A stretch of DNA of 64,000 nucleotides from Candidatus Symbiopectobacterium sp. NZEC151 (lineage in GTDB: Bacteria > Pseudomonadota > Gammaproteobacteria > Enterobacterales > Enterobacteriaceae). This document shows, one piece after another, positions 57,149-64,000 of the stretch (position 1 is the stretch's first letter; every line of letters begins with the position of its first letter). The translations under genes and the position numbers were made by a program. The notes beneath the pieces were generated by a model. The model saw only the letters and a program-made list of their open reading frames with translations. It searched no databases and was not told the DNA's origin. Location of the stretch: NCBI RefSeq assembly GCF_025962655.1, contig NZ_JAGFPE010000004.1, forward strand, positions 417,740-481,739, given 5' to 3'.

Positions 57149-57197
57149 TAAATCTGCTCAATCGCTATTTAGTATCACAGCGCTGCGAGCAGATTTA
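57149..57197. other. 11-bp inverted repeat between convergent cydX and ydcR-like genes
   Basis: TAAATCTGCTC (57149-57159) and GAGCAGATTTA (57187-57197) are perfect inverted arms with a 27-base spacer. There is no T tract, so it is either a structured transcript end or a protein-binding site. Confidence 0.45.
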
Positions 57198-57216
57198 TAG
57201 CATTACCTATGGCGGT

Positions 57217-58665
57217 CTATATTTTCGTCTTGTGCATAGCCTTTATTTGTTGCTGAATGAGTGCCGCTAATACCTTTACACTTTGCTCGCAGCGCTCATC
57301 CCACTCATAGGATACATTCAAGCGGAAATGGCGATCGTATTTGTCACCCGCTGTGAACATTTTTCCGGGCGCGATGCTGATCCCTTTCTCTAACGCTTGC
57401 CAGTAAAGCGCAGTACTGCTGAGGCCTGGGGGCAATTCTAACCACAGGAAATAACCACCGCGCGAAGGATAAAGGTTAACGTCGTAAGGGAGATGCCGTT
57501 GGAGCGATTGGAGCGCAGCATATTTACGTTGTTCCAATGCCTTGCGAAGACGACGCAAGTGGCTGTCATAACTGCTTGTCGCAAGGTATTCCGCGATAGC
57601 CAACTGCATGGGGGCACTGGCAGAGAGCGTGCTCATCAGCTGTAAGCGCTGGATATTCTTGGCATGATGGCCGGCCGCCACCCAACCGATGCGGAATCCC
57701 GCCATCAGATTTTTGGAGAATGAAGAGCAGTGCAGGACCATGCCTTTTTTGTCTAATGCCTTCGCGGGTAACGGCCGTTGTAATCCAGCGTACAGTTCAC
57801 CGTAAACATCATCTTCAACCAATCCCACACCGTATTTTTCTAACATCGCCACTAGCCGCTGTTTATTATCCCATGATAGCGTGCAGCCGAGCGGATTATG
57901 AAAATTGGTCATCAGCCAACAGGCTTTTATTGGATAGTCATTCAACGCCTGATGCAGCGCATCAAGGTCTATTCCGTGTTGCGGATCGGTGGCTATCGCA
58001 ATCGCTTTAAGCTTGAAACGTTCAATGGCCTGCAATGCACCGTAAAAGGCCGGCGATTCAATGGCGACATAATCTCCCGGTTCGGTCAGCGCCTGAAGGC
58101 TCAAATTGAGTGACTCCATTGCGCCGGCGGTAATGACGATTTCATCGGGTGAAACGGAAATACCCTGCAATGCGTAGCGCTGAGCAATGTGTTTTCTTAA
58201 CTGCTCATTACCGGGCGGGAGATTATCCAAGGCGTTTCGTGGCTGCATGCGTCGCGCCACTGACGCCAAAGAGCGGGTTAATTGACGCTGAGGGAAAAGG
58301 TGTGGATCAGGAAATGCAGAGCCAAAAGGAACGACAGAGGGATCCTTGCTGGCTTGAAGCACATCAAAAATAAACGCATTAACGTCAACATCTTCAGTCA
58401 ATTCCACCCGAGCCTGCGTGTTTGAGGGGGAGACGCTATCCAGCGGCGGTGCGGCTAACTGTGGCGCGGCGTAGTAGCCTGACTGTGGGCGCGATATAAG
58501 CAGTCCCTGACTTTCTAATAATTGATAGGCTCGTAGCACCGTCATCAAACTCATACCAGAGTGAATCGACTTTTCTCGCAGCGACGGAAGTTTGTCACCC
58601 GGCTGCCAAATTCCCTCCTGAAGTTGCTTTCGCATCTGACGAGCCAGTTGCTCGAACTTGGCCAT
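57217..58665 (-). CDS. ydcR: MocR/GntR-type regulator with aminotransferase domain (YdcR-like)
   Basis: A 482-residue regulator of the MocR branch of the GntR family. A winged helix (about residues 1-70, LPSLREKSIHSGMSLMTVLRAYQLLE region) is fused to a fold type I aminotransferase-like domain, with a PLP-binding lysine in SSFSKNLMAGFRIGW and the ligand motifs ITAGAMESLN and NFHNPLG. It closely resembles E. coli YdcR. Its target is unknown; it is convergent with cydABX. Upstream (minus strand) is a YlaC-like gene. Confidence 0.88.
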   Translation of the reverse strand: MAKFEQLARQMRKQLQEGIWQPGDKLPSLREKSIHSGMSLMTVLRAYQLLESQGLLISRPQSGYYAAPQLAAPPLDSVSPSNTQARVELTEDVDVNAFIFDVLQASKDPSVVPFGSAFPDPHLFPQRQLTRSLASVARRMQPRNALDNLPPGNEQLRKHIAQRYALQGISVSPDEIVITAGAMESLNLSLQALTEPGDYVAIESPAFYGALQAIERFKLKAIAIATDPQHGIDLDALHQALNDYPIKACWLMTNFHNPLGCTLSWDNKQRLVAMLEKYGVGLVEDDVYGELYAGLQRPLPAKALDKKGMVLHCSSFSKNLMAGFRIGWVAAGHHAKNIQRLQLMSTLSASAPMQLAIAEYLATSSYDSHLRRLRKALEQRKYAALQSLQRHLPYDVNLYPSRGGYFLWLELPPGLSSTALYWQALEKGISIAPGKMFTAGDKYDRHFRLNVSYEWDERCEQSVKVLAALIQQQIKAMHKTKI

Positions 58666-58822
58666 AGCACACCTATTTTTTGCCGTGATGGATAATGTGA
58701 TGAAAGCGTATCACCACATGGGGGTTGACGGTTAGTGTCGGTCGCAGCGCAATAGCCACGCAGTGGATGGCACGAATGGCATGCACTTGATGCCGGGGAT
58801 GGGGAGGTTCATACGCTAAACG

Positions 58823-59311
58823 TCATATTGCGGCTTTTCTAAGATAAGCGAGAGAAAAAACATCGTAAAAACCCACTTCCCCCTTTGTGAATTGGATTTT
58901 TGTTATTCCGTTTTTGACTTCCTGCGCGATATGTTCATTGCTCAGCAGTTTATTGACTGTGTCAGGTGAAAGTTGACGGTTGGTAAACCACTCACCGTTA
59001 TAGCAAACACGTAAATCCAGCACATCTATATCTTCGAAGCGATATTTGGGGTTGATATCTATCGAAAGCGCCACTGACATGACCAGCATAAATCCGGTGA
59101 AGCCAATCAGGTAGGGCAGGCCAAAATAAGCCGCATAGAATAATATCAAAGCGACGGGCACGTAGCTGATCAGCATGGCAGAGAACAGGTAAGGGTGCGA
59201 GCGCATAAACTTCAGGCTAAAGCGTATTTTATTATCACGCTTCTCTTCACGGTTAATGCGTTCAATCTCTTCAGTCAGAAGGCGCTTTACTTCATCCATC
59301 ATCAACACCAT
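58823..59311 (-). CDS. ylaC: YlaC-family inner-membrane protein (copy 2)
   Basis: A 162-residue YlaC-like protein, paralogous to the one at 20259-20741: both have REEKRDNKIRF / KEKRDNKIRF, two membrane helices, and DLRVCYNGEWF. Copy 2 (VLDLRVCYNGEWF) is nearer to E. coli YlaC in its C-terminus. The start could be at 59311, 59302 or 59299 (MDEVKRLL); by homology the last is likely, since a strong ribosome-binding site is missing for all of them. Function is unknown. Confidence 0.83.
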   Translation of the reverse strand: MVLMMDEVKRLLTEEIERINREEKRDNKIRFSLKFMRSHPYLFSAMLISYVPVALILFYAAYFGLPYLIGFTGFMLVMSVALSIDINPKYRFEDIDVLDLRVCYNGEWFTNRQLSPDTVNKLLSNEHIAQEVKNGITKIQFTKGEVGFYDVFSLAYLRKAAI

Positions 59312-59440
59312 TACGCTTAGGAAATTCTTCCTGATTCAACAAGAACCTGACAATATTTTATCAATTACAACACAGTTGTACCAAAGAGAATAGATACAGT
59401 TTTCGCCGTATTTGCTATAACAGTTTGTTGGCTCGGGAGC

Positions 59441-59947
59441 TTACCTTTCGTCAGGAGAGGGCCCACGCTCAAGAAAGGTAGAAAGTGCGATATAGCTGCG
59501 CACAGAGCGAACGCCCTCCAGGCTTTGAATTTCCATCAGGAAATTTTCCAGAGATTCGGTGTCTGCCGCGCGTACCTTTATTAAAACACACCCATCCCCC
59601 GCGACGGTATGCAGCTCTTCAACCTCCCGTCGCTGGGTGAACTGAAGAAGAGCGCGGGTCGCTCTATAGCTGCTGGTATCAATAACCAGGAACGTTAACA
59701 GCGTTCGACCCAGCTTGCAGCCATCTAGTACCGCAACGGTTGCCTTTATAACCCCGTCACGTTTCAAACGCTTCACGCGATCGTGCACCGCCGGTGCAGA
59801 AAGATTAACGATTTCGCTAAGTTCGCTGTAACTGCGCCCTGAATCTTCTGCCAGTGCACCTAATATTTTTCGGTCGATTGCATCGAGTTCTGCCGGTTTA
59901 TGTCTTGTCTGCCGAATGCCATCTTTTTCTTTATCAAATGCACTCAT
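59441..59947 (-). CDS. Lrp/AsnC-family transcriptional regulator
   Basis: A 168-residue Lrp-type regulator. An N-terminal helix-turn-helix (about residues 22-70, LDAIDRKILGALAEDSGRSYSEL region) is followed by the RAM ligand-binding domain (about 80-160, TFLVIDTSSY, GDGCVLIKVRA). It is divergent from an MFS transporter across 84 bases, so it probably controls that transporter in answer to an amino acid or related ligand. Confidence 0.9.
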   Translation of the reverse strand: MSAFDKEKDGIRQTRHKPAELDAIDRKILGALAEDSGRSYSELSEIVNLSAPAVHDRVKRLKRDGVIKATVAVLDGCKLGRTLLTFLVIDTSSYRATRALLQFTQRREVEELHTVAGDGCVLIKVRAADTESLENFLMEIQSLEGVRSVRSYIALSTFLERGPSPDER

Positions 59948-60031
59948 AAGGGTTCACTCTCTGAATATGGTGTCGAATATACTCAATTTTACCTAATGAT
60001 ATTCAATCAACAAGTACATGCTGGAGTTTCA

Positions 60032-61207
60032 ATGCCAATAGCGCTTTTAGCCCTCGCCGTCGGCGCATTCGGAATCGGTCTTACTGAATTCGTTATTGCG
60101 GGTATTCTCCCGCAAATAGCCGCTGATTTTAATGTCAATATCCCTACCGCCGGGCTAATGGCCACATCTTACGCACTGGGCGTTTTTGTCGGCGCGCCGC
60201 TTTTGACGGTTCTGGGGGCGAGAGTGCCCCGCAAGACGATGCTGATAGCACTGGGATTTATATTCACTATCGGTAATATCATTACCGCGATTGCGCCGAC
60301 ACTGGCGCTGGCGATTGCTGGCCGTGTTATCACCTCTTTCAACCATGGTGCTTTTTTTGGTATCGGATCGATTATCGCTGCCTCTCTGGTTGCGCCGGGC
60401 CGTCAGGCTAGCGCTATTGCTTTTATGTTTTCGGGACTGACACTGGCTAATCTGCTTGGCGTTCCCCTGGGTACCTGGCTGGCACAACTCTTTGGATGGC
60501 GGCTGGTTTTCTGGGTGATTGCCGCGATTGGGCTGTTTACGATGGCCTGTGTTGCTCTGCTGGTACCGCGCATCGAGAAGGGAAAAGCGGTTGCCCTGCG
60601 CGCAGAACTACGTGCCTTTGTCGATCCACAGGTATTGCTTGTCATGGGCATCACCGTTTTTGGTCCGGCCGCGTTTTTTACCTCGATTACCTACATTGCT
60701 CCGATGATGATCGAAAAAGCCGGTTTTTCAGCCAGCGGTGTGGCATGGCTGATGGTGCTTTTTGGCTTCGGACTTGCAGTGGGAAATTGGGTAGGCGGTC
60801 GTTTTGCCGATCGATCACTTTTTGGCACGCTTTTCGTTACCCTGGCAGCACAGGGCGCAGTGCTTCTGATCTTTTGGGTCGGTGTTGAAAATCATATGGT
60901 TGCCGGTATTTCAGTCTTCCTTATGGCCGCTTTTGGTTTCGCAACGGTTTCTCCCATTCAGAAACTGGTCATGGATCGCGCCAGCCATGCCGGCGCACCT
61001 ACAATGGCTGCATCGGTAAACATCGGCATGTTCAATCTGGGTAACGCGCTGGGCGCCTGGGCGGGCGGAGCCACCATTGCTGCCGGTTTTGGCCTGGCGT
61101 CACCGAACTGGGCTGGTGCCATTCTCTCCTTAATCGCACTGGGGCTCGCGGTTCTGGCATGGCAAAGCGCCCGTAAATATTATGCGCTGCAAGTGCAGGC
61201 AGAATAG
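60032..61207 (+). CDS. MFS transporter (AraJ/sugar-efflux-like)
   Basis: A 391-residue major-facilitator protein with 12 predicted helices, starting MPIALLALAVGAFGIGLTEF, typical of the DHA1/AraJ branch (drug or sugar exporters). The start at 60032 gives the usual N-terminus and follows TGGAG; the longer frame from 59900 runs over the Lrp-type gene. Substrate is unknown; control by the divergent Lrp-type regulator is likely. Confidence 0.85.
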   Translation: MPIALLALAVGAFGIGLTEFVIAGILPQIAADFNVNIPTAGLMATSYALGVFVGAPLLTVLGARVPRKTMLIALGFIFTIGNIITAIAPTLALAIAGRVITSFNHGAFFGIGSIIAASLVAPGRQASAIAFMFSGLTLANLLGVPLGTWLAQLFGWRLVFWVIAAIGLFTMACVALLVPRIEKGKAVALRAELRAFVDPQVLLVMGITVFGPAAFFTSITYIAPMMIEKAGFSASGVAWLMVLFGFGLAVGNWVGGRFADRSLFGTLFVTLAAQGAVLLIFWVGVENHMVAGISVFLMAAFGFATVSPIQKLVMDRASHAGAPTMAASVNIGMFNLGNALGAWAGGATIAAGFGLASPNWAGAILSLIALGLAVLAWQSARKYYALQVQAE

Positions 61208-61228
61208 GTGATCCTTACCCTTGATGCG

Positions 61229-61354
61229 CTATTTGAGATATCCGATGCGTGAACCATTGGGATTGACGAGTAAATACAGACCGTGAGAATCGGAGGCTTT
61301 GAAAGGGTTAGAGGATGCTTTTACGTTGCGGATTTTTAGGTCGTTAAACGCCAT
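61229..61354 (-). pseudogene. N-terminal remnant of a P4-type tyrosine integrase
   Basis: The minus strand from an ATG at 61354 codes 41 residues beginning MAFNDLKIRNVKASSNPFK and including SDSHGLYLLVNPNGS, which is the start of P4-family phage integrases. It ends in TAG (61229-61231) after GYLK. The catalytic C-terminal half is missing. This is too short for an ordinary gene list, but its sequence is diagnostic. Confidence 0.85.
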
Positions 61355-61479
61355 TTGGGGGTCACTCCATTATCGAACCAATCTGACCCCAAATCTGACC
61401 ACCAAATTCGCCCGATACAGCGGGGAAAACGCACACGCATCAGGAAGGATTCTTGCATTATTTTTTTGAATCTAAAGCA

Positions 61480-61513
61480 AAAAGCAGATGCCCGAGGACA
61501 TCTGCTTTTTTGA
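61480..61513. terminator. Bidirectional rho-independent hairpin near the tRNA-Asn fragment
   Basis: AAAAAGCAGATG-CCCGAGGA-CATCTGCTTTTTT has a 12-bp stem with T tract on both strands. It may have been the terminator of a tRNA-Asn gene reading leftward. Confidence 0.75.
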
Positions 61514-61532
61514 ATTTGGCTCCTCTGACTGG
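61512..61532 (-). other. Copy of the tRNA-Asn 3' end (attachment-site remnant)
   Basis: On the minus strand this reads CCAGTCAGAGGAGCCAAATTC. The first 16 bases are the acceptor/T-stem 3' end and CCA of enterobacterial tRNA-Asn; the rest is its usual downstream sequence. Upstream of this piece the sequence is no longer tRNA. Such 3' copies mark sites where an integrative element inserted at asnT-type loci. The match is from memory of the E. coli tRNA. Confidence 0.72.
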
Positions 61533-61677
61533 GATCGCCTTTGCCAGTAACTGGCTAATAAGCAAGCTAACTCTCAATTCCCACCCTGTCAAGACCACCA
61601 GAGTGACCACTAAAAGCGAGGGTTGTATAAAATTATATAGATAGTGCTAGTCTAAGAATTGAATCGCTACGGGTAAT

Positions 61678-62497
61678 CTAGACACTTTCGAGTCGTTGAT
61701 AATACTGCTGTTCATATTCATTCGGCGACACCTGATTGCTAGAACCATGTCGACGCCTGCTGTTATAAAACATTTCGATGTAATCAAAAATATCGCTTCG
61801 GGCTTCCTCCCGCGTTCCGTAGATCCTTTTCTTTATCCGCTCACGCTTGAGAAGCTTGAAAAAACTTTCGGCAACGGCGTTATCATGACAGTTGCCGCGT
61901 CTACTCATGCTACCTTCCAGACCATGTGACTTCAGGAATGACTGCCACTCGTGGCTAGTATATTGACTGCCTTGGTCTGAATGTATCAACACCTGTTTTT
62001 GCGGATTACGCCTCCACAGCGCCATTAGCAATGCGTTCAGCACGATGTCCTTCGTCATTCTGGCCTGCATCGACCAGCCAATGATTTTACGGGAAAACAG
62101 GTCGACCACTACCGCAAGATATAACCAACCTTCATGTGTTCTAACATACGTAATATCTGTCACCCAGCGTTCATCCGGTGCCATCGGGTTAAATTGTCTC
62201 TGGAGCTTGTTGGGTGCCACAATGCTCGCTTTTGTACGATCTTGGACTGTGATAACCGACTTGAGCCTTTATTCCTGCACCGTGCATCAGACGCCAGACC
62301 CGGTTCGCCCCACACTGTTCACCCGTATCGCGTAAATCCAGGTGAATTTTGCGATAGCCATATACACACCCAGATTCAAGCCAAAACTGCTTAATCAGCC
62401 CGGTCAGCTTCTGGTCTGTGTGGTATCGCCGTGAATGGGGCTGCTGAAGCCAGGCATAGAAACCACTCGGATGAACATCCAAAACACGGCAGAGCAA
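61678..62497 (-). pseudogene. IS3-family transposase orfB, frameshifted
   Basis: Two overlapping pieces in different frames: 62189-62497 holds the HTH-21-like beginning (LLCRVLDVHPSGFYAWL, YGYRKIH), and 61678-62220 holds the integrase core with Asp in WVTDITYV, the second in HSDQGSQY, and Glu in [11 protein letters not shown]. The frame changes near 62225-62240, just before [11 protein letters not shown], so a complete transposase cannot be made without recoding at this unusual place. Confidence 0.85.
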
Positions 62498-62586
62498 ACG
62501 AACCGGAAAGTCACGACTGTTGTCACGGATAAAGACGTACCTCAGTCGGACAGCTTTGCGAAGTACGCCGCTGTAGATTCAATCTG

Positions 62587-62820
62587 TCAACGCAACACCC
62601 TTTTCAATTCTTTCTGGAGCCGTCGGATCTCGGCCTGAACATCTGACTGTTCCTGATTGGCCGAAGAATCTGGGCCATACTTCTTTATCCACGCATAAAG
62701 ACTGTGAGTGGTGATATCAAGGCGTGTTGCCACGCTTGCAACGGAATGACCACGATCAACAACCTGTTTGACCGCTTCAATTTTAAACTCGTCGGGATAA
62801 CGTTTACCGCTCATGGGCAC
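62587..62820 (-). pseudogene. IS3-family orfA, C-terminus lost
   Basis: A 77-residue orfA with YPDEFKIEAVKQVVDRGHS helix-turn-helix and a leucine-zipper beginning (IRRLQKELKRV). Normally the zipper goes on to a DERDILKKAAAYFAKLSD-type end; here it stops after VLR, and the AAYFAKLSD end is found a little downstream on the same strand, so a small deletion or frameshift removed the join. Confidence 0.8.
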
Positions 62821-62878
62821 CTCATTTTTAAGCCATTTTAAATGACTCTGAGGTGTCTAACAAACCAGTAGCGATTCA

Positions 62879-63142
62879 ATGTTGGCTGCCATTGCCAGAA
62901 AGGACTATGAAGACCGAAGACGCCGCCAGGCGCAAGGCATCAGTAAAGCGAAAACCGAGGGCAAATACCGGGGCAGGGTAGCCGATGTGCAGAAACACGA
63001 GCTGATACGTACACTGCGCCTGGCTCACGGTAAATCCTTACGTGAAACAGCTCGTCTGGCCGGCGTTTCTAAAATGACGGTTATCCGGGTCTGCAATGCT
63101 CAGAAGGTGGAACCGGAGACCGGCAATACCCGGAATAAATAA
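62879..63142 (+). pseudogene. C-terminal remnant of a serine recombinase (resolvase/invertase)
   Basis: About 87 residues, from MLAAIARKDYEDRRRRQAQ to the stop, form the end of the catalytic domain (the ERQREGI-like region), KTEGKYRGR, and the C-terminal helix-turn-helix GKSLRETARLAGVSKMTVIRV. The catalytic serine and N-terminal 100 residues are missing; the frame begins directly at the IS end, and no matching 5' half is on the other side of the IS. Confidence 0.88.
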
Positions 63143-63216
63143 CCGGGATGACTTCCTGGCAAACAGACTCAGGTGGCGTGGTAACATATGCCGGTTATTT
63201 TTCAGGGGCAGGACTG

Positions 63217-63865
63217 ATGAGAAAGAAAAGCTGCACACCCACTCCCCACGATGCCACGTTCAGGCAGTTCCTGACGCAGCCGGATATTGCCAGGGATTTC
63301 ATGGAAATCCACCTGCCTGCGGAACTCCGCGCAGTCTGCGATCTCAGCACGCTGAAACTGGAATCCGGCTCGTTCGTTGAGGATGATCTGCGCCAGTATT
63401 TCAGCGACGTGCTCTACAGCCTGAAAACTTCTGCCGGCGATGGATACATTCACGTTCTTGTGGAGCACCAGTCGATGCCCGACAGGCATATGGCCTTTCG
63501 CCTTATCCGCCATGCAGCGTCATCTCGACGCGGGCCATAAGACACTGCCATTGGTGATACCGGTGCTGTTCTATACCGGTAAACGCAGCCCGTATCCGTA
63601 CTCCACCCGATGGCTGGATGAGTTTGACGATCCGGCTCTGGCTGGAAAACTCTACAGCAATGCTTTCCCGCTGGTTGATGTGACCGTCATTTCGGATGAT
63701 GAAATCGCCGGTCATCGCAGTATGGCTGCTCTGACGTTACTGCAGAAACATATTCATCAGCGGGACCTGGCAGAACTGGTCGATCGGCTGGCTCCCATTA
63801 AGACGCCGGATAGATTCAAGCAAGCCAACTTATCGTCGAAATCGGTGTTGCAAAAACGGGAGTGA
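63217..63865 (+). pseudogene. Rpn-family recombination-promoting nuclease, frameshifted and truncated
   Basis: It begins [20 protein letters not shown] with GGGGCAGG upstream, and continues with [20 protein letters not shown] and [20 protein letters not shown], the PD-(D/E)xK nuclease family once called transposase_31 (E. coli RpnA/YhgA). Near 63510-63530 the frame shifts, and [22 protein letters not shown] follows in another frame (63440-63865). The family C-terminus after [10 protein letters not shown] is missing and replaced by unrelated sequence from about 63795. Confidence 0.87.
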
Positions 63866-64000
63866 CCATAGATTCCGTTTTCCAAGCGGACCCCATCTCC
63901 GGCTCAGGCAGCCCGCCATGCCTTATTGAAAACCCAGTTGGCTGAAAGCAAAGAACTTTGTCTGGCAACGTTATTTAAACGGTCCCCTACTTACAACGCG
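63866..64000. other. Unassigned end of window
   Basis: This 135-base stretch after the broken Rpn gene joins it at about 63795 and shows no recognisable frame or RNA. It is probably the edge of another mobile element that truncated the Rpn gene. Confidence 0.35.

Larger units (their letters stand above)
61660..62878 (-). mobile_element. IS3-family insertion sequence (decayed)
   Basis: About 1219 bases, bounded by inverted repeats TGAATCGCTAC (from 61660) and GTAGCGATTCA (ending 62878). The repeats extend imperfectly inward with TAGACAC in both. The element codes an orfA with helix-turn-helix (62587-62820) and an orfB with the DDE transposase core (61678-62497) on the minus strand, in the IS3-type layout. 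Both genes are broken. Flanking target repeats were not obvious. Confidence 0.85.

Noticed and set aside
61540..61659. Search for the remaining part of the tRNA-Asn gene next to its 3' copy.
   Set aside because: Sequence beyond 61532 no longer matches the T-loop, anticodon or D-arm, so no complete tRNA is called here.

Overview
The window comes from a gamma-proteobacterium of the order Enterobacterales. AspA, DcuA, FdoGHI-FdhE, CydABX, YidGH, YdcR, YlaC and YjjA are all close to their E. coli counterparts, but their order is not that of E. coli. The genus cannot be fixed from the sequence; a Pectobacteriaceae- or Yersiniaceae-like host is a guess.

Layout: (1) 1-5052, the end of a hydrogenase-maturation operon, hypB(partial)-hypC-hypD-hypE-hypF. 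(2) 5307-13992, two tandem invasin/intimin-type inverse autotransporters of 1106 and 1509 residues. They are separated by a scar made of fragments of three neighbouring genes (a heme-binding-protein gene, an invasin and hypF), the relic of a duplication. (3) 14123-20010, a heme acquisition and anaerobic heme-degradation locus: periplasmic heme-binding protein and TonB receptor on the minus strand, divergent from hutW/chuW-hutX/chuX-chuY. No ABC permease or ATPase is adjacent. (4) 20259-21584, a YlaC-family membrane protein and a class I glutamine amidotransferase. (5) 22062-27633, fdoGHI-fdhE, formate dehydrogenase with a cysteine codon at the selenocysteine position, followed by convergent yidGH and an unrecognised coiled-coil protein (28553-29893). 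(6) 30490-32586, a lone isochorismate synthase and a Fes/IroE-like esterase behind a good Fur box; then a DksA-like protein with a degenerate zinc finger. (7) 33686-38446, LysR regulator, aspA, dcuA, yjjA. (8) 38524-45151, a seven-gene chaperone-usher fimbrial operon in P-pilus-like order, facing a ToxR/ToxS-like regulator pair (45764-46994). (9) 47214-53514, a YjfB-like small protein and a compact PTS operon (EIICB, PurB-superfamily lyase, NagA-like deacetylase) with a PRD-type regulator, probably for an unusual amino-sugar conjugate. (10) 54236-57082 cydABX; then a MocR-type regulator, a second YlaC paralogue, and a divergent Lrp-type regulator and MFS exporter. (11) 61229-64000, mobile-element debris: a truncated P4-type integrase, a copy of a tRNA-Asn 3' end (attachment-site remnant), a decayed IS3-family element inside a serine-recombinase remnant, and a frameshifted Rpn-family nuclease gene.

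Functional themes are anaerobic/microaerobic respiration (hydrogenase maturation, formate dehydrogenase, fumarate production by AspA with DcuA exchange, cytochrome bd), iron and heme acquisition, and host-surface attachment. The strongest candidates for something undescribed are the PTS/lyase/deacetylase operon, the coiled-coil orphan and the invasin duplication scar. None can be proven new without database searches.
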